Counted from the stretch's first letter, positions 16,893-25,052 are shown. The stretch: DNA of 64,000 nt from Burkholderia aenigmatica (GCF_902499175.1 NZ_CABVQC010000025.1:42304-106303), one strand, 5' to 3'. Program-made: numbers and translations. The notes: a model not told the origin generated them from the letters alone.

Positions 16893-17207
16893 TCAGTGTC
16901 CCTGTTCGGTCCACAACACGCGGATGTCACCGACCTTGAACTGCCCCGTGCGGTAGCGGTTGTTGTCGCTGACGCCAGTGCGGTAGTAGGTCGCTTCTCC
17001 GGCCTCGACCATGCGTGCGCACTCGGTGCACGTCTGGATCTGGATGGTCGGCTTCGAGCCGTTCGAGAACTCGATACCGATCACCACGAAGCCGCGCTCG
17101 GTGAGCGTTTCGATCGTCGAGGCAATGCGCAGCGCAGCGAGCTGCATGATTTGATTGATGTTGACCGTGCCATGCGCGGATGCTTTGGCGAGGGGTAGCG
17201 GATTCAC
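16893..17207 (-). CDS. Hypothetical early protein with CxxC
   Basis: This 104-residue protein has a CTECARM motif in the middle and a Lys/Arg-poor, mixed fold otherwise (MQLAALRIASTIETLTERGF, IEFSNGSKPTIQIQ). The single Cys pair could be part of a metal site. It overlaps the upstream HTH gene by four bases. Confidence 0.5.
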   Translation of the reverse strand: MNPLPLAKASAHGTVNINQIMQLAALRIASTIETLTERGFVVIGIEFSNGSKPTIQIQTCTECARMVEAGEATYYRTGVSDNNRYRTGQFKVGDIRVLWTEQGH

Positions 17208-17536
17208 TTCGACTCTCCTTTAACGGGGCGCAGCGGGCAGTTGCGGCACGTGCGCCAGTGGCTCAGTTCCATCGGGTTGTTGATCGGGGCGCGGCGATTG
17301 GCGAAGGACACGCATACCGTCAGCGAGATCAACTGCCCGGTATGCGTGCACTGCACCTGGCCGAACGTCTTCAAGACGCGGGCGGCGACGCGATCAGTTT
17401 TGCCGGGGTATTTGCCCGACAAGACAAGCGAAACGGTCGTGCGCGAGACTTCGAGCAGCTTGGCCACGTCGGTTTGCGACGTCGCGTCGGCGGCTTGGCG
17501 AAGCATGGCGAGCCAATCCGGATCAGCATGCGTCAT
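17204..17536 (-). CDS. HTH early regulator with C-terminal Cys pair
   Basis: This 110-residue protein has a LacI/Cro-type HTH at about residues 19 to 40 (SQTDVAKLLEVSRTTVSLVL). A CRNCPLRP motif lies near the C-terminus. This combination occurs in Mu-like early regions. It is probably a DNA-binding protein; the target is unknown. It overlaps the winged-helix gene upstream by 14 bases. Confidence 0.62.
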   Translation of the reverse strand: MTHADPDWLAMLRQAADATSQTDVAKLLEVSRTTVSLVLSGKYPGKTDRVAARVLKTFGQVQCTHTGQLISLTVCVSFANRRAPINNPMELSHWRTCRNCPLRPVKGESK

Positions 17537-18149
17537 GGTCCGGCTCCTCTTGCCACACGATCTTCCCGAGGTTCGGGTCGTAGACCGATTTCGTGCGTTG
17601 GATCATCGGCGGGCGCGGGCCGGTGTATTTCGACGCGATCAGGCGATACCGAGCCTGCTTCGCGCCCTTGCCACGGATGAATGCATGGCCCGGGTCAACG
17701 ATCGTCAGGTAGCCGGCGTGCGACAGGCATTTGACATACGACTGCGCCGTCGAGTCGGTGATCGAGACATCGGAAGTCGACGCGCGCATCGCCAGCTCGC
17801 GGGGCGTGAAGTCGCCCATGATGCGCATCGTGCGCCACATGTTTTCGTTGCCGCGCGACTGCATGACCGGCTGGCCCTGGCGATCCAGACGCGGGGCTTC
17901 GACGCCGACGTCGCGAACGAGGCGATAGTGCTTCCTATCGCTGATCGCCTTGCGCTCGCCAACGGGTTCGATGAAACCGCCGCGTTCGAGGACCTGCAGG
18001 TACGTGTGAACGGTCGCCTTGTCGATGTCAGCGGCGCGGACGACGCTATACGGGGTGAAGTCGTCACGCTGGCTGCGAATGGCTTCCCAGATACGTTGGC
18101 GCGGACCCTTGCCGCCGGTAAGTTCGAGGTGTGCGGGCTTTCTAGGCAT
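17523..18149 (-). CDS. Tandem winged-helix early protein
   Basis: The protein has 208 residues from the ATG at 18149. Two winged-helix-like units are seen: residues 15 to 70 (RQRIWEAIRSQRDDFTPYSV, then DIDKATVHTYLQVLERGGFI) and about 110 to 170 (DFTPRELAMRASTSDVSITD, SYVKCLSHAGYL). Similar proteins lie downstream of the MuB gene in other Mu-like prophages. Role unknown; DNA binding inferred. Confidence 0.6.
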   Translation of the reverse strand: MPRKPAHLELTGGKGPRQRIWEAIRSQRDDFTPYSVVRAADIDKATVHTYLQVLERGGFIEPVGERKAISDRKHYRLVRDVGVEAPRLDRQGQPVMQSRGNENMWRTMRIMGDFTPRELAMRASTSDVSITDSTAQSYVKCLSHAGYLTIVDPGHAFIRGKGAKQARYRLIASKYTGPRPPMIQRTKSVYDPNLGKIVWQEEPDHDAC

Positions 18150-18384
18150 GCTCGAACCCTCCGGTTGCGCCAGCGAGGAATGCCAGGATGGTGACGTGGA
18201 ACAGCGCCCATGCAGCAAGGGCAGTCCAGGTGAGCAGCTCGATCCAGTCGTGAGCGATCAGGCATCCGACAATGAGGATGATCACGGCGGCACCGGACAC
18301 GATCATGATGAGAAGGTGGATGCGTTCCGCTGCACGTGCCATCTGCGGCGTCGTGATGTGGTCGTGTTCGTACATGGCGATCAC
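18142..18384 (-). CDS. Small two-span membrane protein
   Basis: This 80-residue protein has two hydrophobic helices at about residues 26 to 45 (IMIVSGAAVIILIVGCL) and 50 to 72 (IELLTWTALAAWALFHVTIL), with charged ends. It overlaps the downstream gene by eight bases and follows the MuB-type gene by one base. Function unknown. Confidence 0.55.
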   Translation of the reverse strand: MIAMYEHDHITTPQMARAAERIHLLIMIVSGAAVIILIVGCLIAHDWIELLTWTALAAWALFHVTILAFLAGATGGFEHA

Positions 18385-18385
18385 C

Positions 18386-19132
18386 TCACGCGCGACGCTT
18401 CGGCGCTTCGCCGGTGTACAGCTCGTTCTTTCCCCACTGCGCGAGGTCCATCGCAGTCTTCCCGGCCTTTAGCGTCTCTTCCTGAATGCGTTCGAGGTTG
18501 ACGCAGACGCGGCGTACCGAACCGTGCGACAGCTCGACAAGGCGCGTCAGCAGATCGTCAGCGACCTTCACATTGCGGCTGTAGAGGCCGGCAAGCTTGC
18601 GCGCGTCGTCGATCGTGACCGGCTGCGCCGGCACCCATGCCATGACGCGGCCATGCATGCGCTCCCACTTCTTAAGCTTCGCAGGCAGCGCCTCTTCGCC
18701 GATCATGAGAATGGTCGCCTGGCTCGATTCGTACAGGTCGCGCACCAGCTCGACGGCGTTGCGATCGACCAGGTGGTCCATCTCGTCGATGATCAGCGGT
18801 CGGCCACTCGAAGCGAGTTCCTCGGCGACCTGGTCGGCCATCTCGGGAATCGTGCCGGCCGGCTTGATCCCCATCTCGAAGAGAATCGCCTTGAGGAAGT
18901 GCTTCTTCGTCCATACCGATTTCGCCTGCACGTAGTAGGCGCGTCGTTCGTTCGCGACGAAGTTCGCAGCCATGCTCTTGCCGTAGCCGGACGGGCCGTA
19001 GAAACACACCAGCCCGGGCAGGTTCGCACTGCGCGAAACGGCGCGCTCGATGGCGATGTCGCACAGGTTCAGGTTGGTGATTTGGGCGATGCCACCGGCT
19101 ACCGTTTTGAGCGTGGATTCGAGTTGTGTCAT
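18386..19132 (-). CDS. Transposition ATPase (MuB-like)
   Basis: The 248-residue AAA+ ATPase has a Walker A motif at about residue 46 (YGPSGYGKS), Walker B near 112 (PLIIDEMDHL), and a sensor-like RRVCVNLE. It lacks the N-terminal HTH extension of Mu B (312 residues), so it resembles the shorter ATPases of BcepMu-like phages. It lies 17 bases after the transposase gene. The role, from the family, is to bind target DNA, give target immunity and activate the transposase. Confidence 0.9.
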   Translation of the reverse strand: MTQLESTLKTVAGGIAQITNLNLCDIAIERAVSRSANLPGLVCFYGPSGYGKSMAANFVANERRAYYVQAKSVWTKKHFLKAILFEMGIKPAGTIPEMADQVAEELASSGRPLIIDEMDHLVDRNAVELVRDLYESSQATILMIGEEALPAKLKKWERMHGRVMAWVPAQPVTIDDARKLAGLYSRNVKVADDLLTRLVELSHGSVRRVCVNLERIQEETLKAGKTAMDLAQWGKNELYTGEAPKRRA

Positions 19133-19149
19133 GATTTGTCCTGTTGGTC

Positions 19150-21318
19150 CTACTGCTGGCTGGCGAGCTGCAACTCTTCAGCCTGTTCCGCGCGGCGCTT
19201 TTGCGCCGCGAACTCTTTGGTCAGCGGGTACGTGCCGTACCACCGCAATTCGTCCTGATCGGGCACACCTCCTGTTTCAATGTGTTGATGTAAGGCTCGC
19301 CACCGGGCGAACCGCTGATCAGCCGTTTCCGGCATTTCGAATATCTCGGCCGTGGGCGTGACCGGTGTCGGTTCGCTGGCGTGGATTGGCGCGGCGGTGA
19401 CTTCGATCACCGGCTCGGCGTCGACAAAGCGGCGGTTCAGCGCGTCACGCGTGATATCGCCGAAGCCAGGGATCGTGATGACCTCGGGAGTGTCGAGCGT
19501 GAGCGCCGGCTGTCCGACGCGCTCGGCCTCGACTTCGTCGAGCTTCACCTGCAGGCGCTGCGCCCGTGCATCCGCACGCTTCTCGCGGGCCTGCTCGACA
19601 TACGACATCGGCATGTAATGCGCCGCGTTCGAGCCGGCTTCGGCCCTGCAGATAAAGCGGCCGGTCGCACCTTCGTAGACCCACACGAACTGCGCGTCGT
19701 GGATGTCGTAGGCAACGTGGACCGTCTCGCCGTGGAACTCTTCGAGCAGCCCGCTGAAGTAGTGGTTGTTCAGCAGGCGCACTTCGCCGCGCTGGACGGT
19801 GCGCTCTATGCGCGGGCGGAACACACGTTCCGCTTCGTCGGCTGCGAGCGTGACCGGTTGCCAGCCTTTCGCCTGAAACGCGGCGAACGCTTCGTCCGGC
19901 GACATGTGGCGACGGCGACCGTTAGCCGGGTCGTTGGTCATCGGCAGCGAACGATGCGGGCGCGCGTTGTAGGCCGTGATCTGGTCGTTACAGAACTGCA
20001 TGAACGCATCCCAACCCATCAGCGGAATTGCGCCACCGTTCTTGATCGCGCCGCGTGTGACCTTGAAGTGCGCCAGCTTCGCTTCGCGGTCCATCGGCGC
20101 GCCCATGTAGCTGGCGAGCGTCTTCGCGCCAGTGACCCACAGCGTTTGGTGCAGACGTTCGATCACGCCGCGCGCCTGGGAGTTGTATGGCAGCGAGTGC
20201 GACACCTCGAAGCCGAGCTGGCCCGTGATGCCGGTGCCTTCGGCCTGCAGCATCGCATTGGCGTAGCCCGATCCGCGGTCGACGTAGAAAATGGCGAGGA
20301 CGCCGTTACGTGTCGACGCGTGGCGCAGCGCGTCCAGCACCGCGATCGCCGACTCGGCCAGGCCGATCGAGAAACCGACAGCGCGACGCGTGGCGATGTC
20401 GACAATCGTCGTGATCTCGGGGCGGAACGGCCGTCCATGCAGCGGGTGCTGTACTTCGGCGTCGAATGTATGGCCGTCCGCGCTCCAGACGTCGTTCGGC
20501 AGCAGCTGGTCGAACGTGCGACGGATGAACGGCCGAATCGTCTTCAGTTCACGCGCTCCCATCCGGCCGGCCTCGACGGCAACGCGGCCCATCTTGCCGA
20601 GGAAGCGACGGACCTGATGGATCGTTGGGAATTCCCAATCTCGATCGCGCATGCGGTACGCAGCTTCGAATTCGCGATACGCCAATTCGACGGACGGCTT
20701 CTGCGGCTGCTGATAGAAACCGAGGAACACCTTCGCCCATGCCGGTACCGTGAAATCAGCGTGCGGCACTTTGGGTGCGAGCGCCCCGACTTTGGCCAAC
20801 CCGAGATAACGCTTCAGTGTGCGAATGCTCGGAAAGCCATCACCTTTGCGGCCCCGTTCGTCTCGAGCGGCGCGCAACATCATGATGAGGTGGTCGTCCA
20901 GCATGCCGGCCTTAGCCTGCGTTAACAGTGTCGTCATCGCAGCCTCGCGAGACACGTGGCACTGCGCCATCAGGCGTTCGATCGTCGTTAGGATGCCCCG
21001 TCGAGCGTCAGCACGCAGGCGTTGACTATCCGTCTCAACGAGATCGAGCTGCGCCTTTGTTCGCGCAGGGGGCTTCGTGTTGGGCGAATCGGTCGCAATG
21101 AGTGCTGTCGTAACGCGACGACGAATCTCGATTTGCGCGATAGTCGGCAAACTTGCGAAGGCGAATTCCCGTCCACCACCTCTTCCGGCACGCTTCCGAA
21201 ACTGCCACTGATCTGCTTTTGCGCGCTGATTGATGCCTTGCATCGTGGCCGGCATCGACGGGAGTGTCATTGATGCCAGTTCCGCAGCAGCGTAGTAGGT
21301 CTTGACGCTCGAAGTCAT
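19150..21318 (-). CDS. DDE transposase (MuA-like)
   Basis: The protein has 722 residues from the ATG at 21318, which overlaps the upstream gene (ATGA). The N-terminal 70 residues form a Mu-type winged-helix domain (ELASMTLPSMPATMQGINQR). The integrase-fold core shows the DDE triad: D in SADGHTF near residue 279, D in YVDRGSGY near 344, and E in GVIERLH near 386. A beta-barrel and a charged C-terminal region follow. It makes the strand-transfer intermediate for integration and replicative transposition. Confidence 0.94.
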   Translation of the reverse strand: MTSSVKTYYAAAELASMTLPSMPATMQGINQRAKADQWQFRKRAGRGGGREFAFASLPTIAQIEIRRRVTTALIATDSPNTKPPARTKAQLDLVETDSQRLRADARRGILTTIERLMAQCHVSREAAMTTLLTQAKAGMLDDHLIMMLRAARDERGRKGDGFPSIRTLKRYLGLAKVGALAPKVPHADFTVPAWAKVFLGFYQQPQKPSVELAYREFEAAYRMRDRDWEFPTIHQVRRFLGKMGRVAVEAGRMGARELKTIRPFIRRTFDQLLPNDVWSADGHTFDAEVQHPLHGRPFRPEITTIVDIATRRAVGFSIGLAESAIAVLDALRHASTRNGVLAIFYVDRGSGYANAMLQAEGTGITGQLGFEVSHSLPYNSQARGVIERLHQTLWVTGAKTLASYMGAPMDREAKLAHFKVTRGAIKNGGAIPLMGWDAFMQFCNDQITAYNARPHRSLPMTNDPANGRRRHMSPDEAFAAFQAKGWQPVTLAADEAERVFRPRIERTVQRGEVRLLNNHYFSGLLEEFHGETVHVAYDIHDAQFVWVYEGATGRFICRAEAGSNAAHYMPMSYVEQAREKRADARAQRLQVKLDEVEAERVGQPALTLDTPEVITIPGFGDITRDALNRRFVDAEPVIEVTAAPIHASEPTPVTPTAEIFEMPETADQRFARWRALHQHIETGGVPDQDELRWYGTYPLTKEFAAQKRRAEQAEELQLASQQ

Positions 21319-21797
21319 GCGTTCGCCTCGTCGTCGAACTGAAGCTCCGGGGTGCGATCCTTCGCGACGTTTTCGCGATGAAACGCGGCCTGCGTCATCG
21401 CATGGGTCAGAGACGCGATCGCCTCGGACTGCTCGTTGCCAGTGCCGTAATAGCGGCACAGGACTGCAGCGGCATCGGCAAACGCGGATTGAAGGCTGGA
21501 GATGTCGGCTACGGCCGGCCGGCGACCGGTAGGGATGTCGATTACGACGCGTCGACCATTGGCCACACACAGGTATTCACTGACATAACGTGCGCCGCAG
21601 AACTCCTCGAACTGCAAGACGCGGTTGAGAGGCATCGATAGCTCTGACAGCCAGCGGTAATAGGTCTTGAGTTCAACGCCCATCAGATCGGACAGGACTT
21701 TCGCTGGTCGTCGGTTTGCGTCAGCGGCCGCAGTGCATCGGTCGACGGCTTCGCGGAGACTCGTCGCGGGCTGAAATTTGCGGGTCAGTTTTCTCAT
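21315..21797 (-). CDS. CII-like early regulatory protein
   Basis: The protein has 160 residues from the ATG at 21797. Residues 15 to 65 contain SLREAVDRCTAAADANRRPA and VELKTYYRWLSELSMPLNRV, an HTH-like arrangement recalling phage CII-type regulators. The C-terminal half has no recognised domain. It lies between the Ner-like and transposase genes and overlaps the latter. The regulator role is inferred. Confidence 0.6.
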   Translation of the reverse strand: MRKLTRKFQPATSLREAVDRCTAAADANRRPAKVLSDLMGVELKTYYRWLSELSMPLNRVLQFEEFCGARYVSEYLCVANGRRVVIDIPTGRRPAVADISSLQSAFADAAAVLCRYYGTGNEQSEAIASLTHAMTQAAFHRENVAKDRTPELQFDDEANA

Positions 21798-21858
21798 CAC
21801 TTTGTCGCTCGTATTGAGAATTGCGCAGGTGGCGTGGCTTTCGCGGCCGGCCTACGAT

Positions 21859-22203
21859 TCAACCCATCGCAGCCGCTGATTCCGGGCTGTCGGTCCGAAC
21901 GGACACCTGAACGGGGCGGCGTGTCAAAACGGGCGTAAAATTTCGGGTTTCGTAGCGGCTCGGCCAGATTTCTTCCGGCTTACATCCGATCGTTTCGGCG
22001 ATCAGTTTTTCCGCGTTGGGATACGAGGTGCGCAGCGCGTTGCGGAGCGTCCCCGGTGCATAGCCGTGTTGGATCGACAGCGCTCGCAGAGACCAGCCTG
22101 CTTTCTTCACGGCTGCAATGATGTCCGCCTGGTGCCAATCGGCGACAAGATCGTTCCGTTTGGAATTGATGGCGGGCTTTTTTGGGGCTTTTTCATGCGT
22201 CAT
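21859..22203 (-). CDS. ner: Ner-like early repressor
   Basis: The protein has 114 residues from the ATG at 22203, preferred over ATGs at 22227 and 22215 because GGAG lies seven bases upstream. Residues 25 to 80 fit the Ner/Nlp family: WHQADIIAAVKKAGWSLRAL, SIQHGYAPGTLRNALRTSYP and IGCKPEEIWPSRY. In Mu, Ner represses both early and repressor promoters after infection. It is the first gene of the leftward early operon. Confidence 0.85.
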   Translation of the reverse strand: MTHEKAPKKPAINSKRNDLVADWHQADIIAAVKKAGWSLRALSIQHGYAPGTLRNALRTSYPNAEKLIAETIGCKPEEIWPSRYETRNFTPVLTRRPVQVSVRTDSPESAAAMG

Positions 22204-22454
22204 GGCGTACTCCATGCGGTTCGTCATGGCGTAATTAAACCCGAACGGAACATGAAACGCAATCCTTTCGGGTTGAATTTCATGTTCCGTTCGGGGATAT
22301 CCACCCCGTTTGGGTGGTAAGCGTAATGAAATCAAAGAGATAACGGCATGATGAAAAGCAACACTGCTCTTGCGGCGCCGCTTTCAGCTTCCGTTCGGGA
22401 AGTTGAAACCTTCAATTCGGAGATTGGCGAGCGTCTGCGCTACATCCGAACGGA
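21894..22454. repeat. Dispersed CCGAACGG motifs around the Mu-like control region
   Basis: The near-palindrome CCGAACGG (CCGTTCGG on the other strand) occurs at 21894, 22241, 22284, 22391 and 22446. A one-mismatch version (GTTCCGTTTGG) is at 22153. Two copies lie in the promoter spacers, one in the end of the Ner-like gene and two in the start of the repressor gene. They are likely binding sites for the repressor, Ner or the transposase (an internal activation sequence as in Mu). Confidence 0.6.
22234..22301. promoter_or_regulatory. Divergent early (leftward) and repressor (rightward) promoters with shared operator
   Basis: Two 17-bp inverted arms, 22241 to 22257 and 22278 to 22294 (CCGAACGGAACATGAAA and its reverse complement), are separated by 20 bases. 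Each arm lies in a promoter spacer. The leftward promoter reads TTGCGT (22262 to 22257), 17 bases, TTTAAT (22239 to 22234). The rightward one reads TTGAAT (22273), 17 bases, GATATC (22296). A protein bound to one arm would block one promoter. Sites were found by eye. Confidence 0.65.
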
Positions 22455-23136
22455 GGTATTTCGAGCATCGGTGGCGGACATGGCAGCCGCTTTTGAGGTC
22501 GGAACCAGCACAATCCAGCGGTATGAGAGCGGGGAGCGCACGCCGGACAGCCTGTTCCTGGCTCGCGTGGCCGAGCGAGGCGCTATTGACCTTTCGTGGA
22601 TGCTGTACGGCGTAGGCAACGCCGATGGAGACGTGCGCCGCGTGGCGCGGGTGGACTCTCAGACGATAGTTGACGTGCCGACAATTACGGACACGCTTGG
22701 TAAGCCTGTCGATGTGAGCGACTTTGTATTCATCCCGCGCTATCGGGTAAAGGCTTCTGCCGGCTCAGGGCAGTCGGTCACTGATGAGGCACCGACCCAT
22801 TCGATGGCGTTCCGCCGGTACTGGATCGAGAACTACCTACACGCTAACCCTGCCGATCTGTCGGTGCTGTCTGTAAAGGGGGACTCTCAACAGGGCGTGC
22901 TGAATGATCGTGACGTGATATTGATCGACCGAAGCCAAACCAGCGGCATGGCAGGGCTGTATGTCTTGCGGATAGACGGCGAGATCATCGTTAAAACGCT
23001 GCAGCGCCTGCCGGAAGGCGTTCTAGAGGTGAGCAGCGCCAATCCCGCGTACAAGCCGTTCACTGTGAACATGTCCAAACCACCATCTGACTTTGCGATT
23101 ATTGGGCGCGTGGTTTGGTTCGGGCGTCAGGTTTAA
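22348..23136 (+). CDS. LexA-like c repressor (S24 peptidase type)
   Basis: This 262-residue protein has an N-terminal HTH at about residues 45 to 65 (VADMAAAFEVGTSTIQRYES) and a C-terminal S24/LexA-type domain. SVKGDSQQGVLNDRDVILID holds the expected catalytic Ser, and DGEIIVKTLQ the Lys. Note GDSQ in place of the usual GDSM. It is transcribed away from the early operon. Unlike Mu c, which lacks this domain, it could be cleaved on RecA activation, so this phage may be SOS-inducible. That is inferred. Confidence 0.88.
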   Translation: MMKSNTALAAPLSASVREVETFNSEIGERLRYIRTEVFRASVADMAAAFEVGTSTIQRYESGERTPDSLFLARVAERGAIDLSWMLYGVGNADGDVRRVARVDSQTIVDVPTITDTLGKPVDVSDFVFIPRYRVKASAGSGQSVTDEAPTHSMAFRRYWIENYLHANPADLSVLSVKGDSQQGVLNDRDVILIDRSQTSGMAGLYVLRIDGEIIVKTLQRLPEGVLEVSSANPAYKPFTVNMSKPPSDFAIIGRVVWFGRQV

Positions 23137-23158
23137 TTACCGTAATCTGTTGATAACA

Positions 23159-23653
23159 ATGAATAAAATTTCGATTGCATGTGTTGCCGTGCTTCTCGCA
23201 GGATGCGGAAAACAGACACCTCCAGTTGCGATTGCGCGACCTGAGCCGCCTAATTTTGTCGCATCGGGAAATGCGCCGACGCCGCAGGTGGCGGCTGAAT
23301 TCCTACTGAAATATGTCGCTGTCGCGCAGGCGGCAATCGATAGAACGCCATACAAGGCGACGGATTCTGCCGAACAGATGCGGCTCGCGCAGGAAATGTA
23401 CAAGGCTGATGGCGAACACCTGGCCCGATGGCGTGATGCGGGGATATCGCTATTTACGGCGGCAGGCGATCAGACGTGCAAGCTCTACGTGGCGTCCATC
23501 TTCAATGCCTGGGACACTGCCTATCCTTTGAACGGACCGCCGGTGGACGCCGAGCTTGAGAAGAAGCGGCAGGTAGCTGCGCAGGCGAAGGAATACGAAC
23601 GCAACTGCACGAACCATATGAAGCTGGCGAGCTGGGGAACCGGAGCAAAATAG
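23159..23653 (+). CDS. Small lipoprotein, likely lysogenic cargo
   Basis: The 164-residue protein has a lipoprotein signal (MNKISIACVAVLLAGC), with the lipidated Cys at 17 and a Pro-rich start of the mature chain. The rest is helical and charged, with two further Cys residues. It lies 22 bases after the repressor gene on the same strand and can be expressed in the lysogen. Base composition is lower in GC than the phage genes nearby. No strong Shine-Dalgarno site is seen. It recalls superinfection-exclusion or envelope-modifying morons; no family recognised. Confidence 0.72.
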   Translation: MNKISIACVAVLLAGCGKQTPPVAIARPEPPNFVASGNAPTPQVAAEFLLKYVAVAQAAIDRTPYKATDSAEQMRLAQEMYKADGEHLARWRDAGISLFTAAGDQTCKLYVASIFNAWDTAYPLNGPPVDAELEKKRQVAAQAKEYERNCTNHMKLASWGTGAK

Positions 23654-23674
23654 ACACGTCTGCTCGTTTCGGTG

Positions 23675-24847
23675 TCAAAAAGTGCGCGAAAACATCCGAT
23701 TTTGCGCGCTTTTTTTGCAAATCTCTCGGCCGCCGTTAAAACTCAACAGTTCGCGCTCCGCCGTGCCTGGCGTGGCTTCGCGGATCTGGCTTGTCCCTGC
23801 TTCCGGTGTCAAATCGATCACCCCCCCACACCTCCGCTTTACGATCTTCGTTCGATCGTAGACGCGCGCCGTCGTCGCCGGATTCGCATGCAAGTCCGGC
23901 AATGCGCCGCGTTCCGCTTTATGCCGCGTTACGTAATACGCTCGCAGGTCGTGGAACGTGAATCGCCTCGTGATCTTCTTCAGCTCGAGCGCCTTGCTCA
24001 TCAGCTTCGACCATTCGGTCTTGAATCCGGCCGGCGTGTAGTGCGTCGCATACCGATTCGAGAACACGTACAGGCAGTCGTCCTTTCGCGCGGCACGCAG
24101 GCGCGCGATCAGCTCCGTCAGCGCCGGTGTGATCTCGATGTGCTCGATCACCTCGCCGCGCTTCTTGCCACGCTGCTTCGCGCGCTTCACCCGAATCTCG
24201 CCCGCGGCCTCGTCGATCTGCGGCCATGCCAGATCAAGGAACTCGACCTTTCGGTTGCCGGCGAGCGCCGCATATTCCGCGGCCATGCCGATGACCGCCT
24301 TTTGTCCGCCGAGCGATGCGACCCAGGCGGCGAACGCCTGGAAGTCTTCTGGATCCGGCGCCTCGGTGCGCGGCTGCTCTTCGTTGCGTCGGACTTCGCG
24401 ACAGGGGTTGTGCTTCGCCTCGCCGCGGTCGATCGCGAGACCGATCAGGTTCGAGAGCAGGGCGGCCTCGCGGTTGGCACGCACCGGCGCGGCGGCGCGC
24501 TCGATGCGCAGGTAGCGCGACACGTGGGTCGCGTCGATGTCGGCGGCGCGCATGTCGCCGAACGTTTCGAGCAGCGGCCCGCTGCACTGCTTGTAGTCGT
24601 TGCGGGTGTACTGCGAATATCGCTGCCAGCCGGGCGTCTCCTGAAACTGCTCCCAGAGCCGCGCGATCGTGCCGACGTCGTCGCCAGCCCCGAGCAGGTC
24701 GAGCACCTTGCGAATCGCGACGAGCCGATCCTGGCCGAGGTTGATCGGCTTCTTGCCGACTGGATGATAGCGGTACGTGAAGCCGTCCTTTCGTTTCCGC
24801 GCCTCCATACGCGGCAGGAGGCCATCACGTTCCCGGTGCTTCTTCAT
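23675..24847 (-). CDS. int: Tyrosine integrase, 3' end probably replaced by Mu-like phage end
   Basis: The protein has 390 residues from the ATG at 24847. Catalytic tyrosine-recombinase residues are visible: R in AGNRKVEFLDLAW near 197, HDLRAYY near 297, and Y in PATTARVYDR near 332. A core-binding domain precedes them. The last 14 codons and stop (23675 to 23719) lie in the hairpin-containing end of the Mu-like phage, so the native C-terminus may be lost. The catalytic core is intact. It would integrate and excise the second prophage. Confidence 0.9.
   Translation of the reverse strand: MKKHRERDGLLPRMEARKRKDGFTYRYHPVGKKPINLGQDRLVAIRKVLDLLGAGDDVGTIARLWEQFQETPGWQRYSQYTRNDYKQCSGPLLETFGDMRAADIDATHVSRYLRIERAAAPVRANREAALLSNLIGLAIDRGEAKHNPCREVRRNEEQPRTEAPDPEDFQAFAAWVASLGGQKAVIGMAAEYAALAGNRKVEFLDLAWPQIDEAAGEIRVKRAKQRGKKRGEVIEHIEITPALTELIARLRAARKDDCLYVFSNRYATHYTPAGFKTEWSKLMSKALELKKITRRFTFHDLRAYYVTRHKAERGALPDLHANPATTARVYDRTKIVKRRCGGVIDLTPEAGTSQIREATPGTAERELLSFNGGREICKKSAQNRMFSRTF
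23677..23716. terminator. Bidirectional hairpin at the Mu-like phage end
   Basis: The sequence AAAAAGTGCGCGAAA pairs with TTTGCGCGCTTTTT across a seven-base loop, with two G-T wobbles and T-runs on both strands. It can terminate the lipoprotein transcript. The same stretch lies within the proposed phage terminus (end at 23719) and may also hold transposase-binding sequence. Confidence 0.65.
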
Positions 24848-25050
24848 GCTGCGACTCTCCATTTGGGCTGCGCGCGTGGCGTGGCGGCAGCGCGCGGCTG
24901 GTTGACCTGCTCCCACGTAAGCATGGGATGTCCGTCAGCCTTGCGCGGCGCGTCGATGCCCAGCGCTTTTTTGATCCATCGGGCCTGCGCCGCACCCTGT
25001 TTCAGGCCGCCCGTCAGCTCGACGAGTTCGGCGTTCGTCACGATCGGCAT
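24844..25050 (-). CDS. DUF4224 protein, excisionase-like
   Basis: This 68-residue protein opens MPIVTNAELVELTGGLKQGA, with QARWIKKALGIDAP and DGHPMLTWEQV, the pattern of DUF4224. Such proteins lie next to phage integrases and are thought to act as small DNA-bending or excision factors. Here it overlaps the integrase start by four bases. Function is from family and context. Confidence 0.78.
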   Translation of the reverse strand: MPIVTNAELVELTGGLKQGAAQARWIKKALGIDAPRKADGHPMLTWEQVNQPRAAATPRAQPKWRVAA

Positions 25051-25052
25051 GG

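Larger units (their letters stand above)
1..23719 (-). mobile_element. Mu-like transposable prophage, incomplete at window edge
   Basis: All genes from the transposase to the tail sheath read leftward. From 11.5 kb down to base 1 the order matches Mu gp27 to gp39 gene by gene: DUF1804, terminase, portal, gp30, G, I protease, gp33, T, gp35, gp36, gp37, gp38, L. The early end (repressor, Ner-like gene, transposase, MuB-type ATPase) lies at 18.4 to 23.1 kb. The proposed phage end is at 23719, where the leftward strand begins TGCA followed by an A-run, as expected for a TG-starting Mu-type end. The other end lies beyond base 1. The exact terminus is inferred. Confidence 0.88.
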
